Source: Nitrosomonas sp. Is35
GTDB lineage: Bacteria; Pseudomonadota; Gammaproteobacteria; Burkholderiales; Nitrosomonadaceae
Direction: 5' to 3'
NCBI RefSeq assembly: GCF_033063295.1
Contig: NZ_JAWJZH010000001.1
Span: forward strand, 62,001-126,000
Length of the DNA: 64,000 nt
Position numbers and translations under genes: made by a program. Under the pieces are notes generated by a model. The model was given only the letters and a program-made list of their open reading frames with translations, made no database searches and was not told the origin of the DNA. Below, piece by piece: positions 57,121 to 64,000 of this stretch (positions are counted from its first letter, which is position 1; every line of letters begins with the position of its first letter).

Positions 57121-58215
57121 ATGCAAAAAGACTTTCATCATGCGACAACTTATGTCCTGGCACGCTTAGCCGGTTTTGATCACCCTGAAGCGGATATCAT
57201 TGCCTATGCTTCGCAATATGTCGATGATGCGACCAATACCGGGGTGATTCGTTTTACCGATGGTTCTATGTACGAGCATGTCAGCTCGGCGCATAAAACA
57301 TTCGATTACAAAAATTTTGACGAGCTGGCCAACCACCAGGCATGGCTGCCGTTTCACTTTCTTCCCGGCAATAATGAGGCGAATGCCGGGAAGAATCCGC
57401 TGGATACCTTCATGGACAAAATCGTCTGCAAACCGGATAGCCCTGTCGCCAGAGAAATGGTGACGGCCTGCATTAACAGCAGAAACAGTCCGCACGCATT
57501 GCAGCGGCTCGGCATTACCCTGCATGTCTATGCCGATACTTGGTCGCACCAAGGTTTCGCCGGAGTTAATCACAAAAACAACGATATCAGTAAATTGAAC
57601 GATGAGGACAATCCCGGCAATTACCTCGCGGCCCGGCTGAAGGATTTCTTTGGCGATGCGTTTGATGATGCCGCCAGTAAGCTAGTGGGCGATACCTTGC
57701 CGCTGGGTCACGGCGCTGCGCTTTCTTATCCGGATCGCCCCTATTTGAAGTGGAGCTACAAAGATCACCATAAGAACAAAGTCGTTAGAGATAACGCGGC
57801 GATTTTTCTACAGGCGGCGGAAAAAATGGTCATGGCTATGCAGCGTTTCCGCCTTGGCGACGCCAATGCCGATGTTCCCGGGCTACAGGCTACGGATAAA
57901 GCCAGAATCGAGGCGTTGTTCCGCAATATCAAGCAGGATGAGGAAAATGCCCGGCATAAAGCATGGCTGGAACGGATCGCAACCGGTTATTTCAATTTTC
58001 CGCCGGTTAATCTCATGTATATCGCAAAAGGGCCCGGCTCGTGGAAACACAAGGCGCTGGGCACGATCAGAGTTACCGATGATAAAAGCGAGAGGTTTGA
58101 ACTCAAACCTGACTTTCTGACCAGCCATTGGAAATTGTTCCACGATGCGTTGCAATTACACCGCTTTTATGTGATTCATGAGCTGTTGCCGCGCTATGGC
58201 ATTTGCGCGGCGTAG
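57121..58215 (+). CDS. DUF6765-type protein, last gene of the glycyl radical operon
   Basis: 364 residues. DFHHATTYVLARLAGFDHPEADIIAYASQYVDDATN at the N-terminus and LHVYADTWSHQGFAG near residue 134 are features of the DUF6765 group, with conserved His, Asp and Tyr that look like metal ligands (as in HD or zinc phospholipase C-type helical folds). No signal peptide. GAGGGAG precedes the ATG 23 bases after the activase. Its role in the operon is unknown; hydrolysis of a lipid or phosphoester would fit but is speculative. Confidence 0.7.
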   Translation: MQKDFHHATTYVLARLAGFDHPEADIIAYASQYVDDATNTGVIRFTDGSMYEHVSSAHKTFDYKNFDELANHQAWLPFHFLPGNNEANAGKNPLDTFMDKIVCKPDSPVAREMVTACINSRNSPHALQRLGITLHVYADTWSHQGFAGVNHKNNDISKLNDEDNPGNYLAARLKDFFGDAFDDAASKLVGDTLPLGHGAALSYPDRPYLKWSYKDHHKNKVVRDNAAIFLQAAEKMVMAMQRFRLGDANADVPGLQATDKARIEALFRNIKQDEENARHKAWLERIATGYFNFPPVNLMYIAKGPGSWKHKALGTIRVTDDKSERFELKPDFLTSHWKLFHDALQLHRFYVIHELLPRYGICAA

Positions 58216-58234
58216 CGGTAATGCGCTGAACGCT

Positions 58235-58750
58235 CTATTTCTGACTGATCTTATCGTCGAGATGCTCGACCTTGACTTTGGCCACGCCGTGCAAGCCGAT
58301 CTTTTTGGCCGCACCATGCGATAAATCGATGATTCTGCCTTTCTTGAACGGTCCGCGGTCATTGACCAGAACGTCGACATGACGGCCGTTTTGCAAATTG
58401 GTCACCCGGACGCGTGACGGCAACGGCAATGTTTTATGCGCGGCGGTTAAGCCGTGCGGGACGAAGCGTGTTCCCATCGCGGTGCGATTGCCCGATTCCG
58501 AACCATACCAGGAGGCATGGCCGACTTCGCGGTAGCCAGCGGCCGAGCGCATCGGGTAGTAGGTGACGCCCTTTATCGTGTAAGGTTTGTTGTACGGTGC
58601 GGTGAGATTGGGGTAGCGTTGACTGCCCGCATCGGGTGAACGCTGCGAAGTGCCGGAAAACATCGAAGCGCAGCCGCTGATCAAACCGGCGGTCAGCAAT
58701 ATGACGCTCAAATGCTTGCGATAGGTTGACTGTTGCATCGTATCTTTCAT
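58235..58750 (-). CDS. rlpA: RlpA-type lipoprotein, lytic transglycosylase-like
   Basis: 171 residues. A lipobox LISGCAS lies near residue 28 after a basic signal. The double-psi beta-barrel domain is seen in REVGHASWYGSESGNRTAMGTRF, LPLPSRVRVTNLQNGR and VLVNDRGPFKKGRIIDLSHGAAKKIG, with the conserved catalytic Asp in NDRGP. The C-terminal SPOR domain of E. coli-type RlpA is missing, so it may not be targeted to the septum. It is convergent with the DUF6765 gene. Confidence 0.93.
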   Translation of the reverse strand: MKDTMQQSTYRKHLSVILLTAGLISGCASMFSGTSQRSPDAGSQRYPNLTAPYNKPYTIKGVTYYPMRSAAGYREVGHASWYGSESGNRTAMGTRFVPHGLTAAHKTLPLPSRVRVTNLQNGRHVDVLVNDRGPFKKGRIIDLSHGAAKKIGLHGVAKVKVEHLDDKISQK

Positions 58751-58943
58751 ACAGAAATGTTTCCAAAACGCGCTGGATTATAGCGGTATCCGGCTGCCAT
58801 TAGCTATGATCGGTGGCATGAGCTTTTGTTCGCATCACAAAATCTTGAATTTGCATTGATCAATCATATTATCATCGCAAGCCGGTGCTGAAATGACAAG
58901 ATTGCGCCAGCGCATTCAACGACAAAGGAAGAAGGATTGAACT

Positions 58944-59921
58944 ATGACCGATAACAGCCACATCAAAATCCATGACGGGATCGCACGCGAGGGTTACTAC
59001 GGTATGTTGCGCGAGCCGACATTTTCGGGCGTGCTTTCCTTCATGCGGCGCAATTCCAGCAAGGATATTACCGGGGCCGATCTGGTGATCAGCGGTATTC
59101 CGTTTGATCTGGCGGTGACTTACCGCTCCGGCACGCGTTTCGGGCCGCAGGGCATTCGCTTGGCGTCGGCGGAAGTCGCGTCGATGAAACCCTATCCGTG
59201 GGGGTTCGATCCGTTCGAGAACCTCGCCGTGATCGATTTTGGCGATTGCTATCTCGATGTGCATAATCCGATGACGATCCATGAAACGATTGCCGCTCAT
59301 GCCCGGCATATTCTGGCATCGGGCGCGCGCATGCTGACGTTTGGCGGCGATCACTATATCAGTTATCCGCTGCTGAAAGCGCATGCGGAAAAGTTTGGCG
59401 CGCCGCTCGCGTTGATTCATTTCGATGCGCATAGCGATACCTGGTCAGACGATACGCCGAGTTCGCTGAATCACGGTTCGATGTTTTATAAAGCCGTACA
59501 GGACGGATTGATCGATCCCAAACACTCGGTACAAATCGGTATCCGCACCTGGAATGATGACTTCATGGGCATACATGTGTTGGATGCCACTTGGGTGCAC
59601 CGGCATGGCACCGATGCGGTGATTGCCGAAGTTGAACGTATCGCCGGCGATCGCCCGGCTTATTTTACCTTCGATATCGATTGTCTTGATCCGGCGTATG
59701 CGCCCGGTACCGGCACGCCGGTGTGTGGCGGATTGACTACCGCGCAGGCGCTGGCGATCATTCGCGGTTTTACCGGCATCAATCTGATCGGCATGGATAT
59801 CGTGGAAGTGTCGCCACCCTACGACCACAGTCAGATCACGGCGCTCGCCGCGGCGCATATCGCCTGCGATTTGATTTGCTTGCTGGCAAAGCGCAAAGCG
59901 GATGGGCTGCTGCACATTTGA
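58944..59921 (+). CDS. speB: Agmatinase-type ureohydrolase
   Basis: 325 residues. Ureohydrolase manganese motifs: GGDHYISYPLL near residue 135, LIHFDAHSDTW near 155 and FTFDIDCLDPAYAPGTGTPVCGGLT near 235. The set fits agmatinase/guanidino hydrolases; related enzymes act on guanidinobutyrate or guanidine, so the exact substrate is open. No nickel chaperone or putrescine gene is near. It is divergent to rlpA across 193 bases in which a small palindrome ATTGATCAAT occurs. Confidence 0.88.
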   Translation: MTDNSHIKIHDGIAREGYYGMLREPTFSGVLSFMRRNSSKDITGADLVISGIPFDLAVTYRSGTRFGPQGIRLASAEVASMKPYPWGFDPFENLAVIDFGDCYLDVHNPMTIHETIAAHARHILASGARMLTFGGDHYISYPLLKAHAEKFGAPLALIHFDAHSDTWSDDTPSSLNHGSMFYKAVQDGLIDPKHSVQIGIRTWNDDFMGIHVLDATWVHRHGTDAVIAEVERIAGDRPAYFTFDIDCLDPAYAPGTGTPVCGGLTTAQALAIIRGFTGINLIGMDIVEVSPPYDHSQITALAAAHIACDLICLLAKRKADGLLHI

Positions 59922-59930
59922 CTGGGTGGC

Positions 59931-61298
59931 TTAAAAAACATAGCGTAAATTAATACCGCCACCCCAATCGGGACTGCGTTCCGAGAAACCTTTCAAGCCA
60001 TAAATGTTGAGTCTGATATTGTTGCTGACTCTTTGGGAAAGATAGAGCGTGAGGTCTCTGCTGTCTTGCAGCCGCACGGGCGATTGTCCCATGTTGTAAC
60101 TCGTTCCCACAGTGACGGTTCCGGATAGCCGGTAACCGATTCCGGCCCCGCCATAAAATACATTGTGAAACGTTACATGGGACGGATTGCCGAGTATCCG
60201 GTAACCAAAAGTGGCGCTGAGTGTGAAATTCGAGATGGTTTTATATAGATCTCCTTGAATTGCGTAATCGACCCGGCCGGTACCCAGATTCTGGCTGGTG
60301 CTGGCCGTGGGGATTTTTAACCGGGTGGTGATATCAAAAGCGATACCGGTCGGCGCATGATCGATTAAGTTGTAGCTGAAGGCGGTAACCATATCGCCCA
60401 ACCCGGAGCGGCTTGTGCTTGAAAGCGCAGAACCGCCCAAAGGAATGCCGCCCGCCAGGCCGAGTGTGCCGACTTTACGCTGTCTCAATTTGCCGCTGCT
60501 ATCGTCAACACCACTGCCGTCGTCAATGCCACCGCCACCACTGCCATCGTCAACACTACCGCCGTCGTCAATACCTCCGCTGCCACTGCCACCGCCACCA
60601 CTGCCGCTATCGTCGCCGCCGCCGTCATCGGTGCCTCCGCCACCACTGCCGCTGTCGTCACCACCGCCGTCATCGGTGCCTCCGCCACCACTGCCGCTGT
60701 CGTCACCACCGCCGTCATCGGTGCCTCCGCCACCACTGCCGCTGTCGTCACCACCGCCGTCATCGCTGCCTCCGCCACCACTGCCGCTATCGTCACCGCC
60801 GTCATCGCTGCCCCCGCCACCACTGCCGCTGTCGTCGCCACCACCGTCATCGCTGCCTCCGCCGCCATCATCGCCACCACCGGAGCCGGAATTTCCACCC
60901 GAGCCCGAGTTGTTTTCATTTTCGGAGATAATCACCGGACAATTGATGTTTAGTTCATCGCAAATAACGATACCACCGCCACTGGAGCCTCCACTGACAC
61001 CGCCTCCATTAATGATGGTTCCTCGGCCATCGATACCGCCGATCCCGGGACCCAGCACATTGCCCGGTCCGGTCATATTGAGGTATGGAAGGGTTATCCG
61101 GAAGGATGCCCGGCCCTTGTCGTAGCGTGCCGTGAAAGGGACATACCAAATATCGGTCGCGGATGGTCCGCCGTATTTGCCCGTTGTGAAGTCGGTTGCA
61201 GTGCTGAAGCTGAATCCATCCGCAAATACTGCGGGCGAATTACAGGCAATCGATAGAAGCAGAATGAACTGGAACGGCGGTGATATGAATCGGTGCAT
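59931..61298 (-). CDS. Outer-membrane transporter-like barrel with Gly/Ser/Asp repeat insert
   Basis: 455 residues. Signal peptide ending near AVFADG. The first part (about 28-85) has barrel strands: DIWYVPFTARYDKGRASFRITLPYLNMTGPG. A low-complexity insert (about 115-275) of Gly, Ser and Asp follows, built from 15-residue units such as TDDGGGDDSGSGGGG. The last 180 residues are barrel strands ending in GGGINLRYVF with the terminal Phe. A Gly-Gly-Ser-Ser linker and two Cys precede the insert. The strand pattern fits the bacterial transporter family of outer-membrane proteins, with the repeat as an extracellular or periplasmic loop. Acidic repeats might bind metal. A promoter with a dyad lies upstream. 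Confidence 0.8.
   Translation of the reverse strand: MHRFISPPFQFILLLSIACNSPAVFADGFSFSTATDFTTGKYGGPSATDIWYVPFTARYDKGRASFRITLPYLNMTGPGNVLGPGIGGIDGRGTIINGGGVSGGSSGGGIVICDELNINCPVIISENENNSGSGGNSGSGGGDDGGGGSDDGGGDDSGSGGGGSDDGGDDSGSGGGGSDDGGGDDSGSGGGGTDDGGGDDSGSGGGGTDDGGGDDSGSGGGGTDDGGGDDSGSGGGGSGSGGIDDGGSVDDGSGGGGIDDGSGVDDSSGKLRQRKVGTLGLAGGIPLGGSALSSTSRSGLGDMVTAFSYNLIDHAPTGIAFDITTRLKIPTASTSQNLGTGRVDYAIQGDLYKTISNFTLSATFGYRILGNPSHVTFHNVFYGGAGIGYRLSGTVTVGTSYNMGQSPVRLQDSRDLTLYLSQRVSNNIRLNIYGLKGFSERSPDWGGGINLRYVF
60586..60852. repeat. 45-bp coding minisatellite, six units
   Basis: Units begin at 60586, 60631, 60676, 60721, 60766 and 60808. Units 2, 3 and 4 are identical; unit 5 is 42 bp. Each encodes about 15 residues of the Gly/Ser/Asp repeat of the barrel protein. 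Multiples of three preserve the frame, so copy number could vary without loss of the protein. Confidence 0.92.
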
Positions 61299-61369
61299 GG
61301 AGACTTGCTATTGTTGGGGTTAGTTTCGTGCTCGACATGTATGGGATCATTTCCTACATTGTTGAGTGT

Positions 61370-61398
61370 AATTATCCTACATAGGATAAAACTAACAA
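61370..61398 (-). promoter_or_regulatory. Promoter with overlapping operator-like palindrome
   Basis: On the - strand TTGTTA (61393-61398) and ATAATT (61370-61375) make a sigma70 pair with a 17-base spacer. The palindrome TTATCCTA-CA-TAGGATAA (61372-61389) covers the spacer and the -10. It is about 74 bases before the barrel gene start, so a repressor or metal-responsive regulator may bind. Confidence 0.5.
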
Positions 61399-61462
61399 TT
61401 TGAAAAGTAAATAAGTATTTTACTGATTTGGGCTTGAGAAGCCATTAATCGCGCGTGCTTGC

Positions 61463-63169
61463 TTAGCGATCCAAATCCCGGTCGCGATGACTGAAGTCCC
61501 TGTCTCGATGATCGCTATGATCGCGAATTTGATCTCGATCCAAGACATGATCTCTATCCAAGGTATGACTTCTATCAAGGGCATGATCTTTATCCAGAGT
61601 ATGATCCCTGTCGCGGTTATGATCTCTATCCGGGGTATCGATGTCGCGGAGATTGTCTTTGTGATCGCTTGATTTCTCCAGGCGATCCGCCCCCTCTGAG
61701 GGCTTCTCGGGTTTATCCGCGGATCCGTGACCGGAAAGATTTTGCTCGCGACTATCTTGCGGCTTTTCATCATGATCCTTTCCGGAAGAGCTAGGACGAT
61801 CTATTTTCTGATCACTGTCGGGTGCGATTGTAGTGTCTTTGCCATGAGAGCCGCCCCCGGATGTGTGATCCTTGCCCGAATTACTGTCAGTGTCCTTTTT
61901 TAATTCCCCTTTATGACCTGAGCCGGACCCGCCGCCCTGGTTCTGATCGCTCTTGTCACCGTGAATCGATTTGGCTTCGGGCTCAGTGCCGGAGTTATTT
62001 TTTTTGCCGCGATCGCTGGTGTCGATTCCATCGTTGCCGATTCTTTCCAGAATTTGCAGTTGCACCGGCACTTCTTGCTTGAGTTCAATCCGTTCGGGAT
62101 TGATCCGCTGATCCGCACCGGGCCGGCCGCTGATCTGAATGCGTTGATCCAGTCTGAGATCGCTCCTTACGTTGCCGGATACCGGGCTGCCCGGATCCAA
62201 TGTGACAATCCGGTTACTCAGGTTTAATTCCTTGCCCTCCAGCGCATGGATATAACCTTCGATCACGACATGATCGACATTGCCGATACTCTGCCGGGTT
62301 GGTTCCGCTTGAACCTGATGCGCCTTCATTTGAAGACCATCCCAACGGCCGGCAATGGATATTTCCATGCCTTTCGCGAGACCTTGCGGCATTAATTTGG
62401 CATCGTGATGAATGCGGGTGCCATTGACTTCAATGCCCTGTTCGTCGATTTGCGTGATATGGCCGTTTAATCTGGCTTCGGCACGCGGTGCAATGGTCTC
62501 GACGCGTGAAGCGGCAATGGTGCCGCTGGAAAGACGGTGACCGCTGACTTGTACCCAATCGCCGGTTTTGAGATTGGAGAGGCTGCTGTGTTCTCCGCCT
62601 TGTCCGATCCGAACGGTTTGACCCAATACTTGCATTTCTCCCTTGGTGGTATCGAAGTGGCTGACCGGCCCGACCGCGGCATGGATTACTGCAATGTTGC
62701 GCGCTGTGAGTTTATCGCCTGTGCCCAGTGCCCGGGCGGCAACGATCTGGCCCACGGCCAGTTCGTCTGCGCTGGCTGGCTGGCCATCCATGGAGATGGT
62801 TGTGCCGGAGCTGTAATGAATTTCAATGCCGTTGACACAAATGCTGGCGAATCCGGTGATGACACCTACAATTCCTGTGCCGCCGATACCGCCATCGTTT
62901 GCGATGCTTCCGGTTCCACCGATTCCGCCTTGCGGGTTGCCGGTGCCGCCCATTCCGCCATCGTGCAGTCCAGTCCCGCCGACGCCGGATTGAGCCGCAC
63001 CGGTACCGCCGATTCCGGAGTGGGTAAGCATGACGGGATTAATGAGAGAAGCGTTGTCATCGCAGTTATTTTTTGCGAATGCGCTGACAGCGCATAAGAA
63101 TGTCAAAGCGATCATGCCGAATTGATGCAAACTGGCTTGGCATATCGCCGCTAATGAAATTTTTTTCAT
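61463..63169 (-). CDS. DUF5666 protein with GGIGGTG and RDRDH repeats
   Basis: 568 residues from MKKISLAAICQASL; the longer frame adds 41 residues without a signal. A signal peptide ends near AFAKNN. Residues about 45-100 repeat GGxGGTG (GGTGAAQSGVGGTGLHDG type). From about 105 to 360 come beta domains of the DUF5666 kind, each with a GxxVxVxG core (KTGDWVQVSGHRL, LAVGQIVAARAL). The C-terminus (from about 380) is disordered, rich in Asp, Lys, His and Ser, ending in LDRDHxLDRDH repeats. Function unknown; probably exported. It follows the DUF6502 gene by 23 bases and precedes the barrel gene on the same strand, perhaps one locus. Confidence 0.8.
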   Translation of the reverse strand: MKKISLAAICQASLHQFGMIALTFLCAVSAFAKNNCDDNASLINPVMLTHSGIGGTGAAQSGVGGTGLHDGGMGGTGNPQGGIGGTGSIANDGGIGGTGIVGVITGFASICVNGIEIHYSSGTTISMDGQPASADELAVGQIVAARALGTGDKLTARNIAVIHAAVGPVSHFDTTKGEMQVLGQTVRIGQGGEHSSLSNLKTGDWVQVSGHRLSSGTIAASRVETIAPRAEARLNGHITQIDEQGIEVNGTRIHHDAKLMPQGLAKGMEISIAGRWDGLQMKAHQVQAEPTRQSIGNVDHVVIEGYIHALEGKELNLSNRIVTLDPGSPVSGNVRSDLRLDQRIQISGRPGADQRINPERIELKQEVPVQLQILERIGNDGIDTSDRGKKNNSGTEPEAKSIHGDKSDQNQGGGSGSGHKGELKKDTDSNSGKDHTSGGGSHGKDTTIAPDSDQKIDRPSSSGKDHDEKPQDSREQNLSGHGSADKPEKPSEGADRLEKSSDHKDNLRDIDTPDRDHNRDRDHTLDKDHALDRSHTLDRDHVLDRDQIRDHSDHRDRDFSHRDRDLDR

Positions 63170-63192
63170 TCGGATAGATTCAAGTTCTTGTG

Positions 63193-64000
63193 CTAGGAAT
63201 GCGAATCGCTTGTGTGCCCGGGGGTTTTTTTCGGCTCGACCGGTTCGCTGTAATAATAAATGCCAAATGTCATGCGGTAATCCGGCTCGCATTTTTGCGC
63301 ATCGGTTTTTTCCAGCTCCAAAGCGGTCTTGTTGATTGCAAGCAAGGATTCCATGCCCAGTTGCGCGGATTTCTCAGCGAGTAGTTTGACTGAGTCGGCG
63401 CTCAATCCATCGTAGTAAACACTGCGCTCCAGGAAAGGCTGGTTGTGACCGAGCAAGTTGCTGGTTGCGGCCGCCGCGTGATCATGCAAGTTATGGCCAA
63501 AATAAAAAACTTTTTCATCAAAGCCATGTGCGGGAATGAACGCTGCTGTATTAAGACAAACACGGTTTTCTTCGTCGAAGTGAGCAACGCCAAGTCTTAG
63601 CCACTCATCCAGCACAACCCGTGAACGGATATCGCAGCTCACACTGGCAACCAATCCCTCAAAAGAAATATCGCCACCTTCCCGGGCAAATCTTGGCAAT
63701 CGTTTGGGTTGATTGTTTTCGTCCAGATAACGGGGGTCGCTGCTCCAGAGACTGACCAGCCGGGCGCCGAGTGAAATCGCTTGCGGCGTGGTTTCGGCGC
63801 CGGAATAACTGCCATGGCGTAATCGCTTGATGTCTTTGCGGTGAATACCGGTCAGCAAACTGAGATGACTATCCGTCGAAGGTTTTTCGCCGATTTTGAA
63901 GTCGTTTGCGGCTACTTCAACATATAAATCTTTCAGCATTTCCGTCAGAAAAGGATAGGTGATTCCTTTGGCCAGCATCAGTTTGATGAATGGCCGTAAT
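63193..64000 (-). CDS. DUF6502 family protein (5' end outside window)
   Basis: The frame is open to the window edge: seven codons before the first ATG (63978) read LRPFIKL, which is the conserved N-terminal start of the family, so the true start lies beyond base 64000. Visible: MLAKGITYPFLTEMLKDLYVEVA, SHLSLLTGIHRKDIKRLR and HNLHDHAAAATSNLLG. DUF6502 proteins are of unknown function; the N-terminal part resembles a winged-helix. It lies upstream of the DUF5666 gene on the same strand, a recurring pair in related genomes as I recall it. Confidence 0.8.
   Translation of the reverse strand, partial: LRPFIKLMLAKGITYPFLTEMLKDLYVEVAANDFKIGEKPSTDSHLSLLTGIHRKDIKRLRHGSYSGAETTPQAISLGARLVSLWSSDPRYLDENNQPKRLPRFAREGGDISFEGLVASVSCDIRSRVVLDEWLRLGVAHFDEENRVCLNTAAFIPAHGFDEKVFYFGHNLHDHAAAATSNLLGHNQPFLERSVYYDGLSADSVKLLAEKSAQLGMESLLAINKTALELEKTDAQKCEPDYRMTFGIYYYSEPVEPKKTPGHTSDSHS

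Noticed and set aside
60586..60852. Regular repeats that might suggest a CRISPR array
   Set aside because: Units are contiguous, 42-45 bp, have no spacers and are in-frame coding sequence of a barrel protein.
1..64000. tRNA, rRNA or prophage genes
   Set aside because: No cloverleaf-like gene, rRNA segment, integrase or phage structural gene was recognised on either strand; small RNAs cannot be excluded by eye.

Overview
The window looks like the chromosome of a betaproteobacterium close to Nitrosomonas (Nitrosomonadaceae). This is inferred from the sequence character: the frr-uppS-cdsA-dxr-rseP-bamA-skp-fabZ envelope cluster, the rsxB-nth pair, two small diheme-type/c553-like monoheme cytochromes c, an NnrS protein, PEP-CTERM proteins and multicopper oxidases. 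No amo, hao or rRNA gene is present, so the assignment rests on gene style and order only.

Layout. 1-8759: essential envelope and lipid genes on the + strand, with lpxD, lpxA and lpxB missing from their usual places and rnhB lacking a normal start. 9102-13291: an unknown two-anchor membrane protein, an Hsp20 gene with a sigma32-like promoter and a possible RNA thermometer, an ABC-F ATPase (uup) and two monoheme cytochromes c. 13363-17588 (- strand): DUF1841, nth, rsxB, pyrD, bpt, aat. 17802-19582: an outer-membrane protein gene preceded by a perfect FNR-type box and cleanly split by an intact IS1595-type element. 19923-25626 (- strand): two complementary multicopper-oxidase polypeptides and two tandem LuxR-type response regulators. 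26143-27018: PEP-CTERM protein. 27204-32887: suhB, then scpB, scpA, trpS, an M50 protease, a YciO-type protein and a PHP phosphatase. 33015-34238: nnrS.

34319-45347 is an accessory region: an AT-rich DUF2971 gene, an HI0074/HI0073-type nucleotidyltransferase pair, a second PEP-CTERM gene, a phosphoglycerate-mutase-like phosphatase, an SMP-30-type propeller, a membrane-anchored prenyltransferase-fold protein, a HAD hydrolase, mtfA, a small lipoprotein, and a SEFIR-STAND-TPR gene with a frameshift. 45376-49059 (- strand) holds an ABC exporter and lolD-lolC.

49168-58215 is the most unusual part. A CRP/FNR-family regulator stands divergent to a four-gene operon: an unknown 821-residue protein with an internal repeat, a glycyl radical enzyme of 1212 residues with an extra C-terminal tail resembling an SCP2 lipid-binding fold, its radical-SAM activase, and a DUF6765 protein. 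A perfect FNR-type box lies between regulator and operon. I infer an oxygen-limitation-induced radical pathway acting on a hydrophobic substrate; the substrate cannot be read from sequence. The window ends with rlpA, an agmatinase-type ureohydrolase, an outer-membrane protein carrying a 45-bp minisatellite, a DUF5666 protein and a truncated DUF6502 gene.
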